Assembly (NCBI GenBank): GCA_937915975.1
Contig: CALGGL010000241.1
Location: 1 to 9,107 of the forward strand
Reading direction: 5' to 3'
DNA length: 9,107 bases
Origin: an uncultured Lachnospiraceae bacterium
Lineage (GTDB): Bacteria; Bacillota; Clostridia; Lachnospirales; Lachnospiraceae
Below are positions 1 through 6,426 of this stretch, piece after piece; the first letter of the stretch is position 1; every line of letters begins with the position of its first letter. A model generated the notes under the pieces. The model did no database searches and was not told the origin of the DNA. It saw only the letters and a program-made list of their open reading frames with translations. The translations under genes were made by a program, and so were the position numbers.

Positions 1-57
1 GTATTTGGTGCACCGATAGTTATTGTGATGCTGATTAAGGGCAGCAAGAGGGAGTAG
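1..57 (+). CDS. C-terminal end of a BtuC/FecCD-type ABC transporter permease (partial)
   Basis: Reading frame 1 gives 18 codons, VFGAPIVIVMLIKGSKRE, then TAG at 55-57. This matches the end of the last membrane helix of the FecCD/BtuC permease family, where a G-A-P motif precedes a hydrophobic stretch and a short basic tail on the cytoplasmic side. The family forms the membrane channel of importers for ferric siderophores, haem and cobalamin. The stop lies three bases before the ATG of the matching ATPase gene, the usual permease-ATPase order. The adjacent cobQ favours a corrinoid substrate, but the visible fragment cannot show specificity. Everything upstream is outside the window. Confidence 0.75.
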   Translation, partial: VFGAPIVIVMLIKGSKRE

Positions 58-60
58 GAA

Positions 61-831
61 ATGGATTATTATTTAAAGACATCGAAGCTTTCAGTCGGAT
101 ATAACGGCAAGCCGATTGTAAAGGATATAGAGTTTGGTGTAGGCAAGGGTGAGATTCTTACGCTTATCGGTCCGAACGGCTCCGGAAAGTCTACAATTTT
201 AAAAAGTATAACCAGACAGCTTGAGGTGGTTTCCGGTACGGTATTTATCGGTGAAAATGATTTAAAGGATATTAATTATAAGGATATGGCGAAAAAGGTT
301 TCCGTACTTTTGACGGAGCGTGTGAGACCGGAGCTTCTTACATGCCATGACGTTGTGGCGCTTGGAAGATATCCATATACAGGTAAAATGGGAATCCTTG
401 GCAAAGAGGATGAGAAGATAATTTACGAGTCTATGGAGATGGTCGGAATACTTTCGCTTAAGAACAGGGATTTTCAAAAGCTGAGTGACGGACAAAAGCA
501 GCGTGTACTTTTGGCAAGGGCTATATGTCAAAAACCCGAAGTACTGGTTTTGGATGAACCGACCTCATACCTTGATATAAAGTATAAGATAGAGCTTTTG
601 GAGGTTTTAAAGAGGATGGCAAAAACTGAAAAGGTGGCTGTTATCTTATCCCTTCACGAGATAGAACTGGCAGGCAAGATATCTGACAAGGTGCTTTGCG
701 TAAAGGGTGAAAATATCTCCTGCTACGGTACACCTAAAGAGGTGTTTAAGAAGAGTATAATTATGGATTTATTTGATATAGATGAGGATGCATTTAAGAT
801 GTATTTTTCAAAGGTGGATTTTTATGGCTAA
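61..831 (+). CDS. ABC transporter ATP-binding protein, FecE/BtuD type, probable corrinoid importer
   Basis: 256 residues, the usual length for this family. It is the cytoplasmic ATPase that drives import through the FecCD-type permease encoded just upstream. Visible motifs are Walker [10 protein letters not shown] (37-45), signature LSDGQKQRV (141-149), Walker B VLVLDEP (161-167), D-loop SYLD (169-172) and switch histidine H199. The Q-loop position reads LLTERV, with no glutamine where most FecE proteins have one; I recall this variant from other anaerobe members of the family. The ATG at 61 follows the permease stop by three bases, and a purine-rich GAGGGAG just upstream serves as ribosome binding site. 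The end overlaps cobQ by 8 bases. The family also serves ferric siderophores, so cobalamin or cobinamide as substrate is inferred from the cobQ link. Confidence 0.9.
   Translation: MDYYLKTSKLSVGYNGKPIVKDIEFGVGKGEILTLIGPNGSGKSTILKSITRQLEVVSGTVFIGENDLKDINYKDMAKKVSVLLTERVRPELLTCHDVVALGRYPYTGKMGILGKEDEKIIYESMEMVGILSLKNRDFQKLSDGQKQRVLLARAICQKPEVLVLDEPTSYLDIKYKIELLEVLKRMAKTEKVAVILSLHEIELAGKISDKVLCVKGENISCYGTPKEVFKKSIIMDLFDIDEDAFKMYFSKVDFYG
811..817 (+). promoter_or_regulatory. Ribosome binding site that fixes the cobQ start at 824
   Basis: AAGGTGG ends six bases before the ATG at 824, inside the last codons of the ATPase gene. The open frame also contains an ATG at 782, but that one lacks such a site and would add 14 residues unlike the family's N-terminus. 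Starting at 824 gives [10 protein letters not shown], the expected beginning of a cobyric acid synthase. Confidence 0.75.
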
Positions 832-2362
832 GGTTATTATGGTTCAGGGAACCATGTCAAATGTGGGAAAAAGCTTAATAGTGGCAGGACTTTGCAGAAT
901 ATTTAAGCAGGATGGTTATAAGGTGTGTCCGTTCAAGTCGCAAAATATGGCGCTTAATTCATATATAACTGCCGATGGTCTTGAGATGGGACGTGCACAG
1001 GTTATGCAGGCGGAGGCAGCAGGAATTGCGCCTGATGTGGCTATGAATCCTATACTTCTTAAGCCTACAAGTGACGTAGGCTCTCAGGTTATTGTAAATG
1101 GTGAAGTAATCGGCAATATGAAAGCCAGAGAGTACTTTGAGTATAAGAAAAAATTAGTGCCTGAGATTATGAAGGCATATGAGAAGCTTAATAAGGAGTA
1201 TGACATAATCGTAATCGAGGGTGCGGGAAGTCCGGCAGAGATTAACCTTAAGGAAAATGATATCGTAAATATGGGCATGGCAAAGCTTGTAGATGCTCCT
1301 GTTATCCTTGTGGGTGATATAGACAGGGGCGGTGTATTTGCGCAGCTTCTTGGTACACTTATGCTTTTAGAGGAGGATGAGAGGGCACGCGTTAAGGGCC
1401 TTGTTATAAATAAGTTCCGTGGTGATAAGACAATACTTGATCCCGGTATAGTGGAGCTTTCGGAAAAAGGTAATGTTGATGTTGTCGGAGTAGTGCCGTA
1501 TATGAGTCTTAACCTTGATGACGAGGACAGCCTGACGGAACGATTTGAAAGACAAAATCACGGTTTGATCGATATAGCTGTTATCAGACTTCCTCATATA
1601 TCCAATTTTACGGATTTTAATGTATTTGAACAGACAGACATAATTAATCTTCGCTATGTAAATGATGTAAATTCACTTGGTAATCCTGATATGATAATTC
1701 TTCCCGGAAGCAAGAATACAATTGGAGATATGAGGTGGCTAAGAGAAAGCGGATTCGAAGCTAAGATTAAGAAGTTGGCAAGTGAAGAAAAAGATTATAT
1801 GGATCCGGCAGGTATAGATGGTAATAAAGAGTATGAAGAAGGATCATATTCATCTACACCGGTTTTTGGAATCTGTGGCGGTTATCAGATGCTTGGCTAT
1901 ATGATTTACGACGAGGAAGGAAATGAAGAAGGCGGATGCATAGAAGGTATGGGACTTCTTCCGATAGAAACGCATATCTGTGAGGAAAAAACACGTAAGC
2001 AGATAAGCGGAAGGATTGGAAAGCTGACAGGTTTATTTGAAGCATTATCGGGAAAAGAATTTGAAGGCTATGAGATACATATGGGCGTTTCGGATAGTGC
2101 AGATAATATGGGCAATAAAGATAATGCAGACAGCCCTGTGGTTCAAAAGGAAAATGTTTACGGAACTTATGTACATGGAATATTTGATAAAGGTGATATA
2201 GCAGAAACAATCATAAAGGCATTGGCAGAAAGAAAAAATGTAAATCTTGCAAATATTGATATAAAGAGCTATAAGGATATAAAGGAAGCAGAATATGACA
2301 AGCTTGCAGATACCTTAAGAGAGTTTATGGATATGGATAAGGTTTATGAGATTATGGAATAA
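824..2362 (+). CDS. cobQ: Cobyric acid synthase (adenosylcobyric acid a,c-diamide amidotransferase)
   Basis: 512 residues from the ATG at 824. The enzyme makes four successive glutamine- and ATP-dependent amidations (b, d, e and g side chains) that turn adenosylcobyrinic acid a,c-diamide into cobyric acid, in the cytoplasm. The N-terminal half is a dethiobiotin-synthetase-like P-loop domain with GTMSNVGKS at 9-17, followed by conserved [11 protein letters not shown] and QAEAAG blocks. The C-terminal half is a CobB/CobQ-type glutamine amidotransferase domain with nucleophile Cys351 in [10 protein letters not shown] and His451 in GTYVHGIFD. About 25 residues just before the nucleophile strand (roughly 320-344), and another stretch before GTYVHG, are acidic, low-conservation and longer than I expect for CobQ. 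The gene overlaps the upstream ATPase gene by ATGGCTAA, which implies translational coupling of corrinoid import and synthesis or salvage. Confidence 0.96.
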   Translation: MAKVIMVQGTMSNVGKSLIVAGLCRIFKQDGYKVCPFKSQNMALNSYITADGLEMGRAQVMQAEAAGIAPDVAMNPILLKPTSDVGSQVIVNGEVIGNMKAREYFEYKKKLVPEIMKAYEKLNKEYDIIVIEGAGSPAEINLKENDIVNMGMAKLVDAPVILVGDIDRGGVFAQLLGTLMLLEEDERARVKGLVINKFRGDKTILDPGIVELSEKGNVDVVGVVPYMSLNLDDEDSLTERFERQNHGLIDIAVIRLPHISNFTDFNVFEQTDIINLRYVNDVNSLGNPDMIILPGSKNTIGDMRWLRESGFEAKIKKLASEEKDYMDPAGIDGNKEYEEGSYSSTPVFGICGGYQMLGYMIYDEEGNEEGGCIEGMGLLPIETHICEEKTRKQISGRIGKLTGLFEALSGKEFEGYEIHMGVSDSADNMGNKDNADSPVVQKENVYGTYVHGIFDKGDIAETIIKALAERKNVNLANIDIKSYKDIKEAEYDKLADTLREFMDMDKVYEIME

Positions 2363-2384
2363 ATAAAGATAATCAAGAAAATAT

Positions 2385-2414
2385 TTGGAATATACAATAA
2401 TATTATGTTATGAT
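2385..2414 (+). promoter_or_regulatory. Candidate sigma-70-type promoter for the Fic gene
   Basis: TTGGAA at 2385-2390 and TATGAT at 2409-2414 are 18 bases apart and match the -35 and -10 consensus at 4/6 and 5/6 positions. The pair lies in the 84-base gap between cobQ and the Fic gene, so Fic may be transcribed on its own rather than only by readthrough. The region is AT-rich and chance matches are common, so this is a candidate only. Confidence 0.4.
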
Positions 2415-2446
2415 TATTTTTATGAAGGAAGGAAAGTGATGTATTC

Positions 2447-3457
2447 ATGAGCAAACTGACAGATATTATAAATGAATACAAGACATTGGGAATTACAGAA
2501 CAGATAGATTATGATAAGCTTTACCTATATTCTGTTATCACTCATTCTACTGCAGTTGAGGGCTCAACAGTTACTGAAGTTGAAAATCAGTTATTGTTTG
2601 ATGAAGGTATTAGTCCTGATAAACCGCTTGTAGAACAGTTGATGAATCTTGACCTAAAAAATGCTTATGATGAGGCAATAAAACTTGCTTCACAACATCA
2701 GGATTATAGTGTTAAGTTGCTTTGTTATTTGGCAGGCATAGTTATGAAAAATACCGGAACGGAATATAAGACGATGAATGGTAATTTCAGCAGCTCGAAT
2801 GGGGACTTGAGGCTTTTGAATGTAACTGCCGGAAGGGGTGGAAAGAGCTATATGTCTTACCAAAAAGTTCCTCAAAGGCTTGAAGATTTCTGTAGTTGGC
2901 TTAATGCTAAGAGAAAGAGTATTATTGCTGGTGATATAGACGGTATTTATGAATTAAGTTTTATGGCTCATTATAATCTGGTTTATATTCATCCATGGGC
3001 TGATGGAAATGGAAGGTTGTCCAGATTAGTAATGAATATGATTCAGGCGGAATTTAATGTTATTCCATCCATTGTAAAGAAAGAATTTCGAGAAAAATAT
3101 ATTAAAAGTCTTGCTGAATCTCAAGATGAAGGTAATGCAGCATCATTTATGGAATTTATGTTACAACATCATATCCATAATCTTGAAGAGAATATATTTG
3201 AATACAAAAAGTCTATTGAAAATGATACTTTAAATCTGCAAAATGATACTTTAAATGATACTTTAATTCTTTCCTTAAAAGAAAAAAATATATTTGACAT
3301 TATTATGGCGGATAATTATATTTTGATTTCAGAAATAATGGAAAGAACAGGGTATAGCAGACCTACAGTAACAAGGGCTATAAGTAAACTTAAAGAAAAG
3401 CAAATTCTTGATAGAGCAGGTGCTAAGAAGAATGGACATTGGGTAATTAAGAAATAA
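2447..3457 (+). CDS. Fic family protein (class II, likely AMP-transferase) with C-terminal winged helix
   Basis: 336 residues. Fic enzymes usually transfer AMP from ATP to a hydroxyl side chain of a target protein; some act as toxins and some as regulators. The catalytic motif HPWADGNGR is at 182-190, fitting HPFxDGNGR with W for F. His182 would be the catalytic base and D186-G-N-G-R190 the nucleotide-phosphate loop. STAVEG at 34-39 fits the [S/T]xxxE[G/N] inhibitory helix motif; at the N-terminus this defines class II, where Glu38 would block ATP binding. Residues 282-336 form a winged-helix domain with likely recognition helix around SRPTVTRAISKLKE (304-317). The linker holds three NDTL units at 259-262, 266-269 and 270-273. 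No separate antitoxin gene is adjacent, consistent with built-in inhibition. Target and DNA site are unknown. The strongest ribosome binding site is unusually far upstream. Confidence 0.93.
   Translation: MSKLTDIINEYKTLGITEQIDYDKLYLYSVITHSTAVEGSTVTEVENQLLFDEGISPDKPLVEQLMNLDLKNAYDEAIKLASQHQDYSVKLLCYLAGIVMKNTGTEYKTMNGNFSSSNGDLRLLNVTAGRGGKSYMSYQKVPQRLEDFCSWLNAKRKSIIAGDIDGIYELSFMAHYNLVYIHPWADGNGRLSRLVMNMIQAEFNVIPSIVKKEFREKYIKSLAESQDEGNAASFMEFMLQHHIHNLEENIFEYKKSIENDTLNLQNDTLNDTLILSLKEKNIFDIIMADNYILISEIMERTGYSRPTVTRAISKLKEKQILDRAGAKKNGHWVIKK
3221..3265 (+). repeat. Three exact copies of a 12-bp repeat inside the Fic gene
   Basis: AATGATACTTTA occurs at 3221-3232, 3242-3253 and 3254-3265, in frame, each encoding NDTL. 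The second and third copies are in direct tandem. They lie in the linker between the Fic core and the winged helix, where slippage would change linker length by four residues without breaking the frame. Confidence 0.9.
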
Positions 3458-3489
3458 ATCAGTACTCCTGTAACTTTACAAAACAGGGT

Positions 3490-3576
3490 ATGAATGCGTT
3501 TATTATTAATGATGAGGAAATCAGAACGATAAATGAAAAAGCATTTTATTATCCTGTTTTTAGATTGGGCGAATGA
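3490..3576 (+). CDS. Possible 28-residue ORF or gene remnant after Fic
   Basis: ATG at 3490 to TGA at 3576 encodes MNAFIINDEEIRTINEKAFY and eight more residues ending VFRLGE. The frame stays open back to 3451, just before the Fic stop in another frame. CAGGG just before the ATG is a weak ribosome binding site. I recognise no family. It may be a chance frame, a small protein, or the last piece of a gene mostly lost by deletion. An 8-bp inverted repeat, AAAACAGG at 3480-3487 and CCTGTTTT at 3553-3560, brackets most of it, so the stretch could instead be structured 3' untranslated RNA. Confidence 0.2.
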   Translation: MNAFIINDEEIRTINEKAFYYPVFRLGE

Positions 3577-3585
3577 TATGAATTA

Positions 3586-3621
3586 AAAAGTGACAAGGTG
3601 CCAAGCACCTTGTCATTTTTT
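3586..3621. terminator. Bidirectional rho-independent terminator between Fic and the surface protein gene
   Basis: A perfect 10-bp stem, TGACAAGGTG at 3591-3600 and CACCTTGTCA at 3606-3615, closes a five-base loop. It is followed by a run of six T on the + strand and preceded by a run of A (T on the - strand). It can therefore end both the + strand Fic transcript and the - strand transcript whose stop codon is at 3643-3645. Confidence 0.93.
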
Positions 3622-3642
3622 CTTACATACTGTACAACTTAT

Positions 3643-6084
3643 TTATATATGTTTTTTTGACCTAAGATAAATCATTCCCATAACCGAGCCAAGTAATAAC
3701 AAAAGCATTGGAACAATCGGTGAACTATCACCTGTTGTTGGTGATTTCGCTGATTGTTTAGCAGGAGTCGTATCTTTTGCTGTTACCGTTGCAGGAGTAG
3801 ATGTTGTAGTAGTGGTTGTTGTTTCAGTTGTTGTGGCAGTGGTTTCGGTCGTAGTTGTATCAGTTTCTTTTGTACCTTCTTTCCAAGATATAAGGAAAGG
3901 TGAAAGTCCGGTAACTGTTATGTATATTCCGTCAGCTTTTTTGTTGATCTGATAGCCTGAAAATGTCTCTGTCTGACCGGCAGTGTGTCCGTTCATGGAT
4001 TCACCAAACATATGGACTATAACAAAATCATAAGTGCTGTCTGTACCCTCAGGATAGTCAAACTTTACTGTTAATCCGTTTGCAGGAAAGTTATCAGGTG
4101 TTGCGTCTATCCAAGTAGCACCGTTATCGGTACTAATCTGAAGCTTAACCTCATAGGTTGCGGAATTCTTTGAATCAAAGCCTTTATCTGATGCCACGAG
4201 TCTTAATTGCTTTTCGACCGCATCAACGGTTGTATATCCGGCAGCCTTTATTCCGTCTGATATATCATCTGCAGAGAATTCTTCAACCTTTGCAGCTGTT
4301 TTTATCTCAGGTTCATCAGCAGGCTTGTCTTTCCATTTGGCAGTAACGGAGATATTGGCTGTTACTGTAATTGATTCACCTACAGCTCCCTTATCCCAAC
4401 TATCAAAGGTCTTTCCATTAGGTGCGGTAAATCCGCATGCAGGAAGAATAAATGCATCTCCTTCATATACCTTTACCGGATCCATAACGCCTGTTCCGCC
4501 GTTTGCCTCAAAGGTTACGGTGAAGGAGGGTTTTTCTTCCCAAACTGCATATAAAATAGTGCTTTTTCCATCGGAATTCATCCATTGGGAAGGTGTTTTG
4601 CCCTTAATTATTTCCGGATTGTCAGGGTCGGCACACCAGCCAAGGAAATTAAATCCGTTTCTTATAGGAACCTTTGAATATAAATCAAAGGTACAATTGG
4701 ATTTTCGCTCTTCGCCGGGGATTAGTGAGTAATATGATGTACCTTTACCATCAATGGTTCCGCCTTGGGCATGAAGTTCCAAAGTGTAGCCTGAAGCATA
4801 ATATGGCAGATAGAAGAGGTCAGCGCTTATTGATGAGGTAATACCGTTTTTCTTAATATAATCGCCTATATTTACGGTAAACGTAATCCTATCATCGTAA
4901 TCTTGCCTGTATTCATTTCCGTAGAAGTTATTAAATATGCTATTGTTTGTAGGATCAGCAGATGTATCATTAACAAAATAAAAATTAGCAAAATATCCTT
5001 GGCTTAAATAAGGCTTAGGGAAAGTATATGTATGGGTGCTGTTATCAATATAAAACTTGGTTGACATAGTTATACCGTCAGGAAAAACCAAGGCATCCGG
5101 ATTGTTAACTAAAACATTATTTCCGTCTCTTTGATCAACATAATTGATAAATCCTATATCGTAGGAGTTTTCCAAAAAAGTAATCGTATCAACCGATTTA
5201 ATGTAAAAATGTGCTTGGAAATTTGCACTACCGCTACAATCTGAGGTGGGATAACCATTAGAATGAGGCCGGGCAGTGTCATGTTCATAACCATAACCTG
5301 TTTTAATGACGATAGGAAAACCGGTATCGTTTCTGTAAAGACTATCGTAATTGTAAAAGCCTTCTCCGTCATTTGATTTTACAGGACTATATAATTCACC
5401 TTTTCGTTCACGATCTTTCCAAGGGACATATATTGTGTTTCTATTGACTACTGTAAGATGCGTTGCTTTTGTTTTATTACTCTCATAAAGATAATCTTTA
5501 ACTTGATTATCATCACTGAATTGGATTATCGTACAATTAAAAGTTGATGGTTTTGAGTGATCAACATCATCAGTTGCAAGCGTAGCAGATGGTACAATTG
5601 CTATAGTTTCTCCCGGCAAAATAAGGGCGGTTTTTCCGTATATTTTTTTCTCATCAGGAATCAGTTCACTGTCGGGGCCAATATAATAATCAGCATTTGC
5701 TGCTTCTCTTTGTACTGCTTCAAACCACTGGTCAAATGGTATTTCATCATCGCTATCATTAAGTATTTCTTCGCTTTCGATAATCACTTCATTATCCGAA
5801 TTATCAATCGGAGCAGAGGTGATTTCTTCAACCGATTGCACATCAGTGGTTTCTCCATTAGGCTGCTCGTTTGTTATTTCTTCGGCTTCTTCAACGGTTT
5901 TGCCTTCAACTTCCGCTTCGTCGATTATTCCCTCATCCGAAGTATCATTTACTGCGGTTTCTTCCGGTAAAGTAGCATCTTCCTCAGCATATACACCTAA
6001 ATTGCCATAGGATGACATGGTAAAGATGATGATAACGGATAAGAGCATAGTAAGAAATTTTTTTGCTTTTTTGTCCTTTCTCAT
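3643..6084 (-). CDS. Sortase-anchored surface protein with InlB/Flg_new-type repeats and Thr-rich stalk
   Basis: 813 residues. The N-terminal signal peptide has a basic stretch at 2-9, a hydrophobic core at about 11-23 and likely cleavage after VYA (33). Residues 34-118 are very acidic and probably disordered. Residues 119-430 are a predicted extracellular region I do not recognise. Two modules resembling Listeria-Bacteroides (Flg_new/InlB B) repeats follow: about 433-515 (LELHAQGGTIDG ... FLGWCADPDNP ... LYAVWEE) and 521-584 (VTFEANGGTG ... FDSWDKG ... VTAKW). Residues 595-735 are another beta-rich domain ending at FLISW. A Thr-rich stalk spans 738-770, then the sorting signal SPTTG (781-785), a hydrophobic segment and basic tail RSKKHI. 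This is the layout of a wall-anchored adhesin-like protein; the sorting motif fits the SPxTG type. The ATG at 6084 has AAAGGAGA six bases upstream. No sortase gene is visible. Ligand unknown. Confidence 0.9.
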   Translation of the reverse strand: MRKDKKAKKFLTMLLSVIIIFTMSSYGNLGVYAEEDATLPEETAVNDTSDEGIIDEAEVEGKTVEEAEEITNEQPNGETTDVQSVEEITSAPIDNSDNEVIIESEEILNDSDDEIPFDQWFEAVQREAANADYYIGPDSELIPDEKKIYGKTALILPGETIAIVPSATLATDDVDHSKPSTFNCTIIQFSDDNQVKDYLYESNKTKATHLTVVNRNTIYVPWKDRERKGELYSPVKSNDGEGFYNYDSLYRNDTGFPIVIKTGYGYEHDTARPHSNGYPTSDCSGSANFQAHFYIKSVDTITFLENSYDIGFINYVDQRDGNNVLVNNPDALVFPDGITMSTKFYIDNSTHTYTFPKPYLSQGYFANFYFVNDTSADPTNNSIFNNFYGNEYRQDYDDRITFTVNIGDYIKKNGITSSISADLFYLPYYASGYTLELHAQGGTIDGKGTSYYSLIPGEERKSNCTFDLYSKVPIRNGFNFLGWCADPDNPEIIKGKTPSQWMNSDGKSTILYAVWEEKPSFTVTFEANGGTGVMDPVKVYEGDAFILPACGFTAPNGKTFDSWDKGAVGESITVTANISVTAKWKDKPADEPEIKTAAKVEEFSADDISDGIKAAGYTTVDAVEKQLRLVASDKGFDSKNSATYEVKLQISTDNGATWIDATPDNFPANGLTVKFDYPEGTDSTYDFVIVHMFGESMNGHTAGQTETFSGYQINKKADGIYITVTGLSPFLISWKEGTKETDTTTTETTATTTETTTTTTTSTPATVTAKDTTPAKQSAKSPTTGDSSPIVPMLLLLLGSVMGMIYLRSKKHI
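3793..3864 (-). repeat. Thr-codon low-complexity tract of the 813-residue surface protein
   Basis: A run of ACN codons broken by a few GAA, GCN and serine codons encodes the Thr-rich stalk at about residues 741-764. Such tracts are probably O-glycosylated or extended spacers in wall proteins, and trinucleotide-like DNA of this kind can change length by slippage while keeping frame. Confidence 0.75.
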
Positions 6085-6114
6085 AATATCTCTCCTTTTT
6101 TATCTTTGCTTTTT

Positions 6115-6163
6115 CCTGATTTTCCTCTGATTTTGATGGATGTTTTTTTGATATAAAATCAGG
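6115..6163 (-). promoter_or_regulatory. Inverted repeat in the likely 5' leader of the surface protein mRNA
   Basis: CCTGATTTT at 6115-6123 and its exact complement AAAATCAGG at 6155-6163 form a 9-bp stem with a 31-base loop. A second copy of CTGATTTT at 6127-6134 could pair with the same 6155-6162 arm. The leader could therefore fold in two alternative ways, 17 to 70 bases upstream of the ribosome binding site. Confidence 0.4.
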
Positions 6164-6176
6164 TTTTGCACAAAAC
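6163..6176. promoter_or_regulatory. Short palindrome, possible operator
   Basis: GTTTTG-CA-CAAAAC is a perfect 6-bp dyad around a two-base centre. It sits about 80 bases upstream of the surface gene start and partly overlaps the end of the neighbouring inverted repeat. Its size fits a dimeric regulator's half-sites, but nothing links it to a named protein. Confidence 0.25.
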
Positions 6177-6241
6177 AAATTAATAGAAAATTTATTGTTA
6201 TGCATAATTACATAAGAATAACTTACTATAGCAAATTATAA

Positions 6242-6299
6242 AAAACTACTACACTTAACTTCTTTCTTTTATAACAGAATAAAAAAAGAGTGTAGTTTT
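6242..6299. promoter_or_regulatory. Imperfect long hairpin, terminator-like on the - strand
   Basis: AAAACTA at 6242-6248 pairs with TAGTTTT at 6293-6299. CACT at 6252-6255 pairs with AGTG at 6289-6292 across a three-base bulge. TTTTAT at 6267-6272 pairs with ATAAAA at 6279-6284 around a six-base loop. Read on the - strand, the outer stem runs into a T tract. It could act as an attenuator ahead of the surface gene or block stray antisense transcripts from the regulator promoter; the low GC of the stem makes it weak. Confidence 0.35.
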
Positions 6300-6354
6300 A
6301 GGATTGGGGTGGGCGAGAATAGAAGAAATATCACTTTTTTCGAATCAAATATGA

Positions 6355-6402
6355 GAATATTAAATATATACATAAAATGAAGTATATATTATAATAATAT
6401 TC
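6355..6402. repeat. Nested AT-rich inverted repeat around the regulator promoter
   Basis: GAATATTA (6355-6362) directly followed by AATATATAC (6363-6371) is mirrored by GTATATATT (6382-6390) and TAATATTC (6395-6402). The ten-base spacer is 6372-6381, and four extra bases (6391-6394) separate the two right-hand arms. This gives 17 paired bases. AT-rich DNA makes short palindromes by chance, but two adjacent perfect arms of 8 and 9 bp is more than I would expect. Confidence 0.6.
6367..6395 (+). promoter_or_regulatory. Likely promoter of the LuxR-type regulator gene
   Basis: TATACA at 6367-6372 (4/6 of TTGACA) and TATAAT at 6390-6395 (6/6) are 17 bases apart. The start point would be near 6402, leaving a leader of about 25 bases before the ATG at 6427. 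Both hexamers lie within the nested dyad at 6355-6402, so anything binding that dyad would compete with RNA polymerase. Confidence 0.55.
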
Positions 6403-6426
6403 GATGTATAAAGGATAAGTTGGGAT

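Larger units (their letters stand above)
6085..6426. promoter_or_regulatory. 342-base divergent intergenic region between surface protein and LuxR-type regulator
   Basis: No gene is visible on either strand. The region is AT-rich and carries five separate signals: the surface gene's ribosome binding site (AAAGGAGA on the - strand at 6091-6098), an inverted repeat at 6115-6163, a short palindrome at 6163-6176, an imperfect hairpin at 6242-6299, and a nested dyad with a likely + strand promoter at 6355-6402. I found no convincing - strand promoter pair, so the surface gene's start point is unresolved; its leader may be long. Confidence 0.6.

Noticed and set aside
782..823. Earlier cobQ start at ATG 782
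   Set aside because: It would add 14 residues unlike any cobyric acid synthase N-terminus, whereas ATG 824 has AAGGTGG at proper spacing and gives the expected [10 protein letters not shown].
1854..2210. 118-codon - strand frame inside cobQ
   Set aside because: Lies opposite the catalytic CobQ glutaminase domain, and its composition reflects the complement of that gene.
2365..2421. Possible terminator after cobQ (AAAGATAATCA paired with TGATTATTTTT)
   Set aside because: The 11-bp stem includes a G-U pair, is almost all A-T and has a 35-base loop. It also overlaps the candidate Fic promoter, so it is too weak to list.
4158..4732. Two + strand open frames opposite the InlB-type repeat region
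   Set aside because: Antisense to well-supported repeat modules, with no family features or usable ribosome binding sites.
5557..6010. Open frames on the + strand opposite the N-terminal part of the surface protein gene
   Set aside because: They lack ribosome binding sites and recognisable domains. The - strand reading has a signal peptide and continues into known repeats, so these are shadows.
6242..6402. Invertible (phase-variable) promoter segment upstream of the surface gene
   Set aside because: The inverted repeats found close hairpins of only about 50-60 bases with imperfect arms, far shorter than known invertible promoters, and no recombinase gene is present.
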